From Prevotella sp. (GTDB lineage Bacteria; Bacteroidota; Bacteroidia; Bacteroidales; Bacteroidaceae), in the NCBI GenBank assembly GCA_022511045.1, contig JAFLSF010000024.1, positions 1-33,185 on the forward strand: a DNA stretch of 33,185 nt. Direction: 5' to 3'. Positions 9,401 to 16,148 of this stretch are shown piece by piece. The notes beneath the pieces were generated by a model. The model ran no database searches. It was not told the DNA's origin and worked only from the letters and a program-made list of their open reading frames with translations. The translations under genes and the position numbers were made by a program. Positions within the stretch are counted from its first letter, which is position 1. Every line of letters starts with the position of its first letter.

Positions 9401-10610
9401 CAACCTCATTGCCTCTGGCGTGGGACATCACATTCTGGAAAGCCGCTGGCTGCGCAATCCCGAATATCTCGACCAGATTATGAACACATGGTACAAAGGT
9501 AACGACGGACAACCTATGGAGAAGATTATCAACTTCTCGTCGTGGATGCCCTACTCACTATGGGGACGTTATGAGGTTGACGGACGTAAAGATTGGATAG
9601 TCAGCATGCTGCCTTCACTGGAGTGGGAATATAACCATTGGGAAAGTACGCATACACGTGACGGTGGTTTGTACTGGCAGGCAGACGTGCAGGATGCTAT
9701 GGAAGAAACTATCAGTGGTGGACGACGTAAAAAATACCTGCGTCCATCTATCAATAGCTATATGTATGGCAACGCACAAGCCATCGGAAAAATTGCCGCT
9801 CTTAGCGGTGACAATGACAAGGCGAAGACCTATTTCGATAAGGCTGCCAGTTTGAAAGAGAAAGTACATCAGAAGTTGTGGAACGAGCATCACGAATTTT
9901 TCGAGACACATCGCATTGATTCTTCTGCCAATGTTCGCGAGGCCATCGGCTTTATGCCTTGGTACACCAAGATGGCAAAAGACGAGCCTAAATATGCCGT
10001 AGCGTGGTTGCAGGCTGCCGACCCCAAAGGCTTCTCGGCACCTTATGGACAGACAACTGCTGAACGCCGCCATCCAGAATTCCGTACTCATGGTGTTGGC
10101 AAGTGCGAGTGGGACGGTGCAGTATGGCCTTTCGCCACCAGCCAAACACTGACTGCAATGGCCAACTATATCAATGACTACACAACACCAATTGTCGGCG
10201 ACAGTCTCTACTTTGCCGAGATGGAGAAGTATATGCAGAGCCAACACATGAGAGGCAAACCTTATATCGGCGAATATCTGGATGAAATGACAGGCTATTG
10301 GCTTAAAGGCGACCAAGAACGTTCGCGCTACTACAACCACTCAACGTGGAACGACCTCATCATCACAGGACTTTGTGGATTGCGTCCCCGTGCAGACCAG
10401 ACGCTGGAAATCAATCCTCTGTTGCCTACAGGCAAGTGGTCGTATTTCTGTCTGGATAATTTGTTGTATCACGGCCATAACCTAACCATCGTCTACGACC
10501 GCGACGGAGACCGTTATCATCAAGGCAAAGGACTGCGCGTGCTTGTTGACGGCAAATGTGTGGGACAGCGTAACGACCTCGGAAAACTTGTCATTCCCAA
10601 TGTGCTATGA
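6414..10610 (+). CDS. Multidomain secreted glycosidase, GH143-GH142-like (rhamnogalacturonan II)
   Basis: Giant exported enzyme, about 1398 residues. The reading frame opens with a GTG at 6363, but the signal peptide (MMKRIS... ending CVWAQ) shows that translation starts at the ATG at 6414 or 6417. Visible regions: a GH43-like five-bladed propeller (about 25-315; RDPSIIRTPDG, NVWAPELFWD, GFSCIDATL, MEGPTTAK), a second sialidase-like propeller (about 325-690; SKDGYTWTDP, SDDGGLTWAQP), a laminin-G-like beta-sandwich (about 710-890), and an alpha/alpha-6 glycosidase module (about 915-1375; NFSSWMPYSLWGRYE, ECDGAVWPF-like KCEWDGAVWPFATSQT). Size and order resemble Bacteroides BT_1020, which combines a DHA hydrolase (GH143) and a beta-L-arabinofuranosidase (GH142) for rhamnogalacturonan II. 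That match is from memory of architecture, not a search. The downstream rhamnosidase overlaps it by 4 bp, which supports pectin side-chain degradation. Confidence 0.65.
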   Translation: MMKRISVVLLMLVMSLCVWAQREVYVSTSFHEPATDGLRFIYSYDGWQWDSIPGTWLKPEVGNQRVMRDPSIIRTPDGTFHLVWTSSWRGDRGFGYASSKDLKHWSEQRFIEVMTDTTTVNVWAPELFWDDVKQQAIIIWASCIPGKFPDGQEEHKNNHRLYYTTTKDFKTFTPTKLMIDPGFSCIDATLVKRGTKDYVMVLKDNTRPERDIKVAYAKSPYGPWSKASEPFTGKMMEGPTTAKVDGGWLIYYDRYQLKDFGAHFTKDFVTFEDVSKQVRVPVLHKHGTIFKAPENLVHNLLHDKDRIFYSGKTLSNPERHDGGLSPVVGVHNIQIMQANREHPSKANNDGWTYNHQPMMAYWNGQFYLHFLCDPSDEHIPPSRTMLQTSKDGYTWTDPQTLFPELQVPEGFQKPGRQEKAHDLIAIMHQRVGWYVAKSGQLFALGNYGVAFDRKDDPNDGNGLGRVIREIKKDGTFGPIYFIYLNGNYKNYLNDKANKNNQTPFPYYTKADKATRQACEEILDNPRYRMQWVEEADRNDALIPLNKPYKAYCDYTLPDGRLASLWKHALTSISDDGGLTWAQPVERAKGFVNSNAKIWGQHLTDGSYATIYNPSEYRWPLAISLSKDGLEYTTLNLIQGEVPPMRYGGNYKSYGPQYVRGIQEGNGIPQDNDLWVTYSMNKEDMWVAHIPVPVRTIAGNHADGVEFSSANSLSKLINWNIYSPKRADVTLNDGWLTLSDSNPFDYARVERKIPATKELAVEFDIRAQQNNTGLLQIEFFDEHGIACSRIELTDEGEIRCKGGARYGGLGKYEAGKTYHIKAVLSVANRFIQVFIDDKKVGQRMFFAPVESIERIMFRTGARRTFPDIDTEADWYGTLDNAGEDAPLAVFAISNVKTSPIAANGLSAETPALLRYDDYKHYVDYFNTMEDENIQQAIPNKDSWQWMTQNVPLFECSQKDFEEMWYFRWWTLRKHIKLTPVGYAMTEFLVPRNYADQYNLIASGVGHHILESRWLRNPEYLDQIMNTWYKGNDGQPMEKIINFSSWMPYSLWGRYEVDGRKDWIVSMLPSLEWEYNHWESTHTRDGGLYWQADVQDAMEETISGGRRKKYLRPSINSYMYGNAQAIGKIAALSGDNDKAKTYFDKAASLKEKVHQKLWNEHHEFFETHRIDSSANVREAIGFMPWYTKMAKDEPKYAVAWLQAADPKGFSAPYGQTTAERRHPEFRTHGVGKCEWDGAVWPFATSQTLTAMANYINDYTTPIVGDSLYFAEMEKYMQSQHMRGKPYIGEYLDEMTGYWLKGDQERSRYYNHSTWNDLIITGLCGLRPRADQTLEINPLLPTGKWSYFCLDNLLYHGHNLTIVYDRDGDRYHQGKGLRVLVDGKCVGQRNDLGKLVIPNVL

Positions 10611-12937
10611 GAAGATTGTTACCGATATACCTTGTTCTTCTGACAGTTCTGTACGCAACAGAGACTTCGGCTCAAAACGACTTTGCTGATGCGAGGTGGA
10701 TAGGTCACATGACACAGGCGGAGGCTAACATTCCGCAAGGTCGTAACTTCACGGGAGCAAAACTGAAAGAACCCGCCGTCAAAGCCGCATGGGCAGCGGT
10801 AGACACTCTGTCACAAAAGAGTATTTACCTAAGACGCGACGTTCGTCTACGCCAGTCTGTTAAGAAAGCAACGGTGTACATCTGTGGACTGGGCTTTTAT
10901 GAGTTTAGCCTCAATGGGCAAAAAGTTGGCGATGCAATGTTCGCTCCTCTTTGGAGTGACTACGACAAGAGCATCTTCTACAATATTTATGATGTGACCA
11001 CCCTCCTACGCTCGTCTTCCTCCCCCATCCACATCCAAGTGCTGTTGGGCAACGGTTTCTACAACGAACAGGGACTGCGCTATGCCAAGATGAAAATATC
11101 CTTCGGTCCTCCCACCCTACTATTCCGCCTACATCTAGAATATGAAAACGGGAAGGCAGAGGATATTGTCAGCGACCATCAATGGGAATGGGCACTGAGT
11201 GAAACAACGTTTAACAGCATCTATGGCGGTGAGGACTACGATGCTCGCATCATTCCCCACAACTGGAAACCTGCCGTCATCCAAGAGGCTCCCAAAGGCA
11301 TTTTACGTCAGCAGATAGCAGAGCCTGTAAAACTAATGGAGCGTTTTGGTATCAAGCAGACATTGCGTAAGGATTCGGTATTAGTTCTTGACATGGGACA
11401 GAACCTCAGCGGGTTCCCAGAAATTACTGTTAAAGGCAAACGGGGACAATATTTAAAACTAATCCCAGGTGAGACGCTGACAAAAGAAGGATTGGTAAAC
11501 CAAAAACAGACAGGACGGCCTCATTTCTACACCTATATATTAAAAGGAGAGAAAACTGGAGAAACTTGGCATCCTCGCTTCTCCTATTATGGCTACCGCT
11601 ATCTGCAAGTGGAGGGCGATATTGAGGTGCTGAAGAATGTAGAGTCGTGCTTCGTCTATAACGCTGCTCGAAAGACAGGTACGTTTGAATGTAGCAATCC
11701 GTTGCTGAATGATGCTTATCGACTTATAGACCGCGCTATCCGTTCTAACTGGCAGGCCGTATGGACCGACTGTCCACACCGTGAAAAGTTAGGATGGTTG
11801 GAGCAAGACTGGCTAAACGGTGAGGGTCTGGTCAGCAACTACGACTGCCGCACCATGATAGAGCAGACCATGCAGAATATTGCTGATGCTCAGTTTCCCA
11901 ACGGCGCATTGCCAGAAATAGCCCCTAACCTGTGCATTTTCGAGGGTTCGTGGGCTCCGCCCTTCTTAGAGTCGCCAGAATGGGGCGGTACTTTCATCGC
12001 ATTGCCATTCCTCTATCGCGACTACTATGGTGATGATGCACTGATAGCTCGTTATTGTCCGCAGATGAAACGCTATGTAGACTATCTGGCAACACAAGAC
12101 TCCTGCTATATTCTGCGTCAAGGACTCGGCGACTGGTATGACTTCGGTCCTGGACGTGCTGGCTTTGCACAAAACACACCCATGCCGTTAGTGTCTACGG
12201 CACACTACTATTGGTGGAATCATCTGATGGAGGAGCCGCGTGCCGACAGCATACGACAAGCATTTATCCGCGAATTCTATCATCCTGATACCCATCAGTT
12301 CGGTACAGGCAGCCAGTGTGCCAACGCTATTGCCTTAGAGATGGGACTTGTGCCAGAGGGTGACAGAGAAGCTGTTTTGCAGAATCTTATCAACGATATT
12401 CATGCTCATGGCAACCGTCTGACCACAGGCGATGTCGGTAACCGCTACCTTTTCAATGCCTTGATTCACAACGGGCAACAGGAATTGCTCTACAAGATGC
12501 TCAACCATTACGATGTGCCTGGCTACGGCTACCAGATTAAGTTGGGTCACACCACACTGACAGAGCAATGGAATCCAGAACACGGAGCTTCCATGAACCA
12601 CTTTATGATGGGCCACCTTAACAACCTATTAGTTCCTTACTTCTTAGGCATCTGGCGGCAGGGCGATAACATCATCATTGCCCCACATCCTGTCGGCGAC
12701 TTGACGTGGTGTCGCGGCTCACTGGAAAGTGCGCAAGGCGAGATTACGGTTTTGTGGCAAGTTGACAAAGCCAATGATGTAAAAGGTAACAACATTGGCC
12801 ACGACACAAAAAAGGAAAATGCCAAGAGTATCACGATTGATATTGATATTCCAAAAGGAGGAAAAGCCACAGTGGTTTTACCATACTCTGGTCGAAAGAT
12901 GACTATTGGAGAAGGTCACCACACATTAACAGACTGA
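10607..12937 (+). CDS. Alpha-L-rhamnosidase, GH78
   Basis: Secreted or periplasmic exo-enzyme of 776 residues that removes terminal alpha-L-rhamnose. A signal peptide ends at about ETSA-Q (residue 22). The N-terminal beta-domain carries the GH78 signatures VYICGLGFYEFSLNGQKVGD, WSDYDKSIFYNIYDVT, LLGNGFYNEQG and SIYGGEDYDAR. The alpha/alpha-6 catalytic domain begins near WTDCPHREKLGWLEQD, where the family's acidic active-site residues cluster, and continues to TLTEQWNPEHGASMNHFMMG and a C-terminal beta domain. The start ATG overlaps the stop of the upstream glycosidase (ATGA at 10607-10610), so the two are translationally coupled. In rhamnogalacturonan II, removal of a terminal arabinofuranose exposes rhamnose, so the pair could act in sequence; that is inference. 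No SusC/SusD pair lies nearby. Confidence 0.88.
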   Translation: MRRLLPIYLVLLTVLYATETSAQNDFADARWIGHMTQAEANIPQGRNFTGAKLKEPAVKAAWAAVDTLSQKSIYLRRDVRLRQSVKKATVYICGLGFYEFSLNGQKVGDAMFAPLWSDYDKSIFYNIYDVTTLLRSSSSPIHIQVLLGNGFYNEQGLRYAKMKISFGPPTLLFRLHLEYENGKAEDIVSDHQWEWALSETTFNSIYGGEDYDARIIPHNWKPAVIQEAPKGILRQQIAEPVKLMERFGIKQTLRKDSVLVLDMGQNLSGFPEITVKGKRGQYLKLIPGETLTKEGLVNQKQTGRPHFYTYILKGEKTGETWHPRFSYYGYRYLQVEGDIEVLKNVESCFVYNAARKTGTFECSNPLLNDAYRLIDRAIRSNWQAVWTDCPHREKLGWLEQDWLNGEGLVSNYDCRTMIEQTMQNIADAQFPNGALPEIAPNLCIFEGSWAPPFLESPEWGGTFIALPFLYRDYYGDDALIARYCPQMKRYVDYLATQDSCYILRQGLGDWYDFGPGRAGFAQNTPMPLVSTAHYYWWNHLMEEPRADSIRQAFIREFYHPDTHQFGTGSQCANAIALEMGLVPEGDREAVLQNLINDIHAHGNRLTTGDVGNRYLFNALIHNGQQELLYKMLNHYDVPGYGYQIKLGHTTLTEQWNPEHGASMNHFMMGHLNNLLVPYFLGIWRQGDNIIIAPHPVGDLTWCRGSLESAQGEITVLWQVDKANDVKGNNIGHDTKKENAKSITIDIDIPKGGKATVVLPYSGRKMTIGEGHHTLTD

Positions 12938-12948
12938 AAGCAAAAACA

Positions 12949-12985
12949 ATTACGGCTCGAAAGCATTGAACTTTCGAGCCGTAAT
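12949..12985. terminator. Bidirectional terminator between convergent genes
   Basis: Perfect 15-bp arms (12949-12963 and 12971-12985) around a 7-nt loop, flanked by CTTTATTT on the right and by a run of A on the left. It sits between the stop of the rhamnosidase (plus) and the stop of the DUF349 gene (minus), so it can serve both. Confidence 0.9.
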
Positions 12986-13009
12986 CTTTATTTGGAATTC
13001 TATAATCTT

Positions 13010-14788
13010 TTATTCTTTCTCTTGATTTTCAGCATCAATGGCCTTTATCTTCTCACGTACCAGTTGAACCTCATCTTTCAGTTTCTGCACCTTACGGTTC
13101 ATCTCGTCAATGAGCGAATTGCCTTTCTTCGATGAAACATTCAAGAATCCAAGATTGTTCTCATAGGTTTGTACTTCTTGCTTCAGTTGTTCGTACTGAC
13201 GCATCAATCGGGCACGTTCATTGTCCAATGCATTCTCTCCACGTTCAGCCACTTGACGCAGGCTATCCTTGAACTTCGACAAACGACGCTTAGCTACTGA
13301 GATATTCAGGTCCTTATATAGTTTATCAAGCACTGCATGGTATTCGGCATAAAGTTTATCTTTCTCCTTGAAAGGAACATGTCCTACTTGCTGATATTCC
13401 TCCACTAACTGCTGTACCGCCTGCTGCAAGTTATCACCAGCGTTCTCAGCCAGCGCCTTTAGTTGCTCTATAATATTGCGCTTCTTCTCCAGATTTTCAC
13501 GTTCATTGCTGCGAGTATTCACCCCTGCAGCATTGCGAGCCTCGAAGAACTTGTTGCAAGCACCGAGGAACTCCTCCCATAATTGGTCCCCTAACTTCTT
13601 GGGCACCACACCGATGGTCTTCCATTCCCGTTGCAGGTTGATGAGTTTATCGCTGGTTGAACTCCAGTCAGTAGAGTCCTGCAATGCCTTTGCCTTTTCC
13701 ACCAAAGCACGCTTTTTCTCTGCATTTTCGCGGAATTGTTCTTTCAGCGAACGGAAATACTGAGCCTTACGACCAAAGAAATCGTCACAAGCAGCACGGA
13801 AGCGCTCGAATATCTTAACGTTCATCTTCTGCGGAGCAAAGCCGATGGTCTTCCACTCTGCCTGCAAATCTATCATTTGCTTCGTATGACGTTCCCAATC
13901 GCCAGCACCCTTATTCTCCTCAGCACAGATAGCCTCAGCCTTTTCGCACAAAGCCGTCTTGCGCTCTAAGTTCTCCTCCTCTTTGGCACGCAGATTCTCA
14001 AAGTGCTGCTGATGGCGCTTATTGACAACAGTCGATGCAGCCTTGAAACGCTGCCATATCTCCTCGCGCAACTCACGAGCTACGGGACCTGTCTCGCGAT
14101 ATTCTTGATGCAGTTTCTGTAATTGATGGAAAGCACTGATGACATCAGATTCGTCAGCCAGCTTTTCAGCAGCCTCACAAAGACGGGTCTTTGCCTCCAG
14201 ATTCTTTTTGAAATCATACTCACGTGCCTCGCTGTTCAGTTTTAGCAAGTCGTAGAATTGCTCAACATAAAGCTGATAGTTACGCCACAACTCGTTGGCA
14301 CGCTCAGCAGGTACGCTCTTAATCTCGCGCCACTCGTCTTGCAGTGCCTTAAATTCTTTATACGAATTATTGGCCTCCTCGGGCGAGGTTGCCATGTTCT
14401 TTATCTTTTCAATGATGGCCAATTTACGCTCCAAGTTCTGCTGTTTTTCCTGCTCTTGTTCGCGTAACTGCTGCTGGCGTTTTTCTTTGATGACACCCAT
14501 CTCTGCCTTAAAAGCCTCCTCATCGGCATCAGGAGCTATCTGATACTGCTCTGGATCGCCGCCGCCGTCAATATACTCTTTTAGCTGAGCTTCACGCTCG
14601 GCAATATGCAACTTGTAAAAAACGGTCTTCAAATAGTCTATTTCTTCCTTTTGCAGTGCCTCGTCACCATGAGCAATCTCACGTACACGCTCCAACACTT
14701 CCTTTTTGTCTTGATACTGCTTGCGCTCGGCAACCGTTTCCTGTACATTCTGCTCTTCTTGGAGAGCCTTTTCTTGAGAGTCCATCAT
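13010..14788 (-). CDS. DUF349 repeat protein
   Basis: Cytoplasmic, highly charged, almost wholly helical protein of 592 residues with no signal peptide or membrane segment. About five DUF349 units can be seen at roughly 118-185, 193-260, 272-345, 355-420 and 431-500, each with the pattern of L-Q-x-E-W-K-x-I-G-x-x-P followed by an aromatic-rich W/F-x-x-F helix (for example EWKTIGFAPQKMN and EWKTIGVVPKKLG). A coiled coil (about 535-585) ends the protein. DUF349 proteins are common in Bacteroidetes and have no settled function that I can name. The start ATG at 14788 is immediately followed by a second ATG at 14785; either is possible. A TAATTTTG element at 14846-14853 may be the promoter. Convergent with the rhamnosidase. 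Confidence 0.85.
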   Translation of the reverse strand: MMDSQEKALQEEQNVQETVAERKQYQDKKEVLERVREIAHGDEALQKEEIDYLKTVFYKLHIAEREAQLKEYIDGGGDPEQYQIAPDADEEAFKAEMGVIKEKRQQQLREQEQEKQQNLERKLAIIEKIKNMATSPEEANNSYKEFKALQDEWREIKSVPAERANELWRNYQLYVEQFYDLLKLNSEAREYDFKKNLEAKTRLCEAAEKLADESDVISAFHQLQKLHQEYRETGPVARELREEIWQRFKAASTVVNKRHQQHFENLRAKEEENLERKTALCEKAEAICAEENKGAGDWERHTKQMIDLQAEWKTIGFAPQKMNVKIFERFRAACDDFFGRKAQYFRSLKEQFRENAEKKRALVEKAKALQDSTDWSSTSDKLINLQREWKTIGVVPKKLGDQLWEEFLGACNKFFEARNAAGVNTRSNERENLEKKRNIIEQLKALAENAGDNLQQAVQQLVEEYQQVGHVPFKEKDKLYAEYHAVLDKLYKDLNISVAKRRLSKFKDSLRQVAERGENALDNERARLMRQYEQLKQEVQTYENNLGFLNVSSKKGNSLIDEMNRKVQKLKDEVQLVREKIKAIDAENQEKE

Positions 14789-14845
14789 CTAAAATACGTT
14801 TTAGTTCATGTTAAGAGTTAGTCCACACATTTACTGATTGGGCTT

Positions 14846-14853
14846 CAAAATTA
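14846..14853 (-). promoter_or_regulatory. Possible -7 element for the DUF349 gene
   Basis: Minus strand TAATTTTG matches TAnnTTTG and lies 58 bases before the start codon, after the corA stop. No TTTG box at 19 bp upstream, so this is a weaker call than the corA and bspA promoters. Confidence 0.4.
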
Positions 14854-14897
14854 GCAAATAATTCCGAAACCACCTAATTTTTTTTCAAAAAGTTGAA

Positions 14898-15824
14898 CTA
14901 AATGAGGCGTTTATGCTTGAAAAAGACCCAAGAGAGCACAGAAATGAGCACGCTTATCACAATAGCAATGATAAATCCCATTGGGCTTGATTCCATGCCA
15001 TTAACCAAATTCATGCCAAAGAAAGAGGCCACCAATGTCGGCAACATCAAGATAATTGTTACCGAAGTGAGTGTTCGCATGATGGTGTTCATGTTATTAT
15101 TGATAATACTCTGATAGGTGTCCATCGTCGACTCCAAAATATTGGAGTAAATGTTAGTGGTCTCCCTTGCCTGCGTCATCTCAATGTTCACATCCTCTAT
15201 CAAGTCGGCATCCAACTCGTCAATCTGCAACTTAAACTTCAGTTTCGACAACAACGTCTCGTTTCCACGAATTGAGGTGTTAAAGTAAGTCAGCGAATCT
15301 TGCAAACGGCTCAAACTAATCAAACTTTCGTTGTTCACCTCGCGGTCCAGATTACGCTTGGACTTGTCAATCAACATCGATATTTGCTTCAGTCGTTTCA
15401 GATACCACACCGCAGTTGACAGGAAAAGGCGGAAAATCATATCCACATAGTCCGTAAATCCCGCACCACGCTTCTGCTGGTAGGAGACAAAGTCTATCAT
15501 CATATTCGTCTCGTAGTAGCATACGGTGATAGTCACGTCGCGCTTGTGGATGAAGCCCAATGGCACAGTAGTATACGGCGTGCGGCTCCGTACCTCTTTC
15601 ACGTAAGGTATACGCAGAATGATGAGCATCCATCCGTCGTCATATTCATAACGGGCACGCTCGTCAGTATCGCTGATGTCGGAAAGGAAGTAGTCGGGAA
15701 TTTGAAACTGCTCCTCCAGCATCTGTCGGTCTTCATCCGTAGGACACGTCATCTGTATCCAGCAATTGGGCTGCCATTCCTGTAACTGGCTGAGCCCACA
15801 TTGGGTGTTCCAGTAAGTCTTCAT
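14898..15824 (-). CDS. corA: CorA-family magnesium transporter
   Basis: Inner-membrane divalent cation channel of 308 residues, pentameric in the family, importing Mg2+ (also Co2+ or Ni2+ in some members). The long soluble N-terminal part, ending in a charged helix, precedes two C-terminal membrane segments. The first ends in the family's selectivity motif GMN at 270-272 within FFGMNLVNGM, and the C-terminus is basic (FKHKRLI). The sequence between the membrane segments, NGMESSPMG, is the short periplasmic loop. The ATG at 15824 is preceded by a ~130-nt leader with two tiny ORFs and a possible pseudoknot, under a perfect Bacteroidetes promoter. This suggests post-transcriptional control, perhaps by Mg2+. 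The gene lies between pepD and the DUF349 gene, but the terminator at 16011-16050 separates it from pepD. Confidence 0.92.
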   Translation of the reverse strand: MKTYWNTQCGLSQLQEWQPNCWIQMTCPTDEDRQMLEEQFQIPDYFLSDISDTDERARYEYDDGWMLIILRIPYVKEVRSRTPYTTVPLGFIHKRDVTITVCYYETNMMIDFVSYQQKRGAGFTDYVDMIFRLFLSTAVWYLKRLKQISMLIDKSKRNLDREVNNESLISLSRLQDSLTYFNTSIRGNETLLSKLKFKLQIDELDADLIEDVNIEMTQARETTNIYSNILESTMDTYQSIINNNMNTIMRTLTSVTIILMLPTLVASFFGMNLVNGMESSPMGFIIAIVISVLISVLSWVFFKHKRLI

Positions 15825-15828
15825 CGTT

Positions 15829-15883
15829 GCTAATCCTTTTCTAAAATTAGTTTAGCGGCAAAGGGATTAGCAGCTTTGCCCGC
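15829..15883 (-). promoter_or_regulatory. Potential H-type pseudoknot at the corA start
   Basis: On the mRNA, stem 1 pairs 15883-15874 with 15863-15855 (GCGGGCAAAG-type arm with CTTTGCCGC; 9 bp, one bulged base). Its 10-nt loop (15873-15864) contains GCTAATCC, the exact complement of GGATTAGC at 15836-15829, which ends four bases before the AUG. Pairing gives an 8-bp stem 2 with a 2-nt first loop and an 18-nt A/U-rich third loop, sizes that fit a classical H-type pseudoknot. It would hide the start region of corA. This is seen in the sequence; the fold and its function are inferred. Confidence 0.55.
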
Positions 15884-15896
15884 TATCCCCCGCCAT
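15867..15896 (-). CDS. Second upstream ORF in the corA leader, 9 codons
   Basis: Encodes MAGDSGQSC and a TAA stop. Its ATG overlaps the stop of the first upstream ORF (TAATG), a typical re-initiation arrangement, and it runs through the 5' arm of stem 1, ending inside the pseudoknot loop. Translating ribosomes would therefore open the structure. May be chance; the overlap and position make it worth listing. Confidence 0.3.
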   Translation of the reverse strand: MAGDSGQSC

Positions 15897-15931
15897 TACA
15901 TAGTGTAATTTTCCGCCGGGTAATCGTCCAT
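15896..15931 (-). CDS. Leader peptide candidate upstream of corA, 11 codons
   Basis: Encodes MDDYPAENYTM followed by TAA, beginning about 25 nt after the predicted transcription start and 105 bases before corA. Acidic residues and proline near the N-terminus are the kind of nascent chain known to destabilise ribosomes at low Mg2+ and used in the enterobacterial mgtL-type leaders. The end of the ORF overlaps a perfect hairpin, ATTACA-TAG-TGTAAT on the plus strand (15895-15909). No homology to known leaders is claimed. Confidence 0.4.
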   Translation of the reverse strand: MDDYPAENYTM

Positions 15932-15961
15932 AATTTGTTATGCTTATTGGTTTATCGGCTG

Positions 15962-15992
15962 CAAAGGTAAGAATAAATTCCGAATCCGCAAA
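15962..15992 (-). promoter_or_regulatory. corA promoter, full -33/-7 match
   Basis: Minus strand: TTTG at 15992-15989, 19-bp spacer, then TACCTTTG at 15969-15962. This is the complete Bacteroidetes housekeeping promoter. Transcription should begin near 15955, giving a leader of about 130 nt. Confidence 0.8.
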
Positions 15993-16010
15993 GAAAACAA
16001 GAACAAAATA

Positions 16011-16050
16011 TGGCAAAAGCCGCTGACTTGAAAGTCAATGACTTTTGCCA
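16011..16050 (-). terminator. pepD terminator
   Basis: Perfect 9-bp arms TGGCAAAAG / CTTTTGCCA (16011-16019, 16042-16050) with an inner TGACT/AGTCA hairpin. On the minus strand it is followed by a U-rich tract (TATTTTGTTCTTGTTTTC). It lies just upstream of the corA promoter, so corA is a separate unit. The remaining bases up to the pepD stop (16051-16148) hold nothing I can name. Confidence 0.75.
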
Positions 16051-16148
16051 CACCTATTTAGTACTATAACTTCTAATGCTATTTAAGTTGTAACTCCACT
16101 CCCTTTCGTAGTGGTCATCTTGTTTCCACTAATGGCGAAAGTCGATGG

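Noticed and set aside
9615..10340. 241-codon ORF opposite the GH143-GH142-like gene
   Set aside because: Lies wholly antisense to a clear glycosidase domain; its residues (many His, Cys and Val) are typical of a shadow frame.
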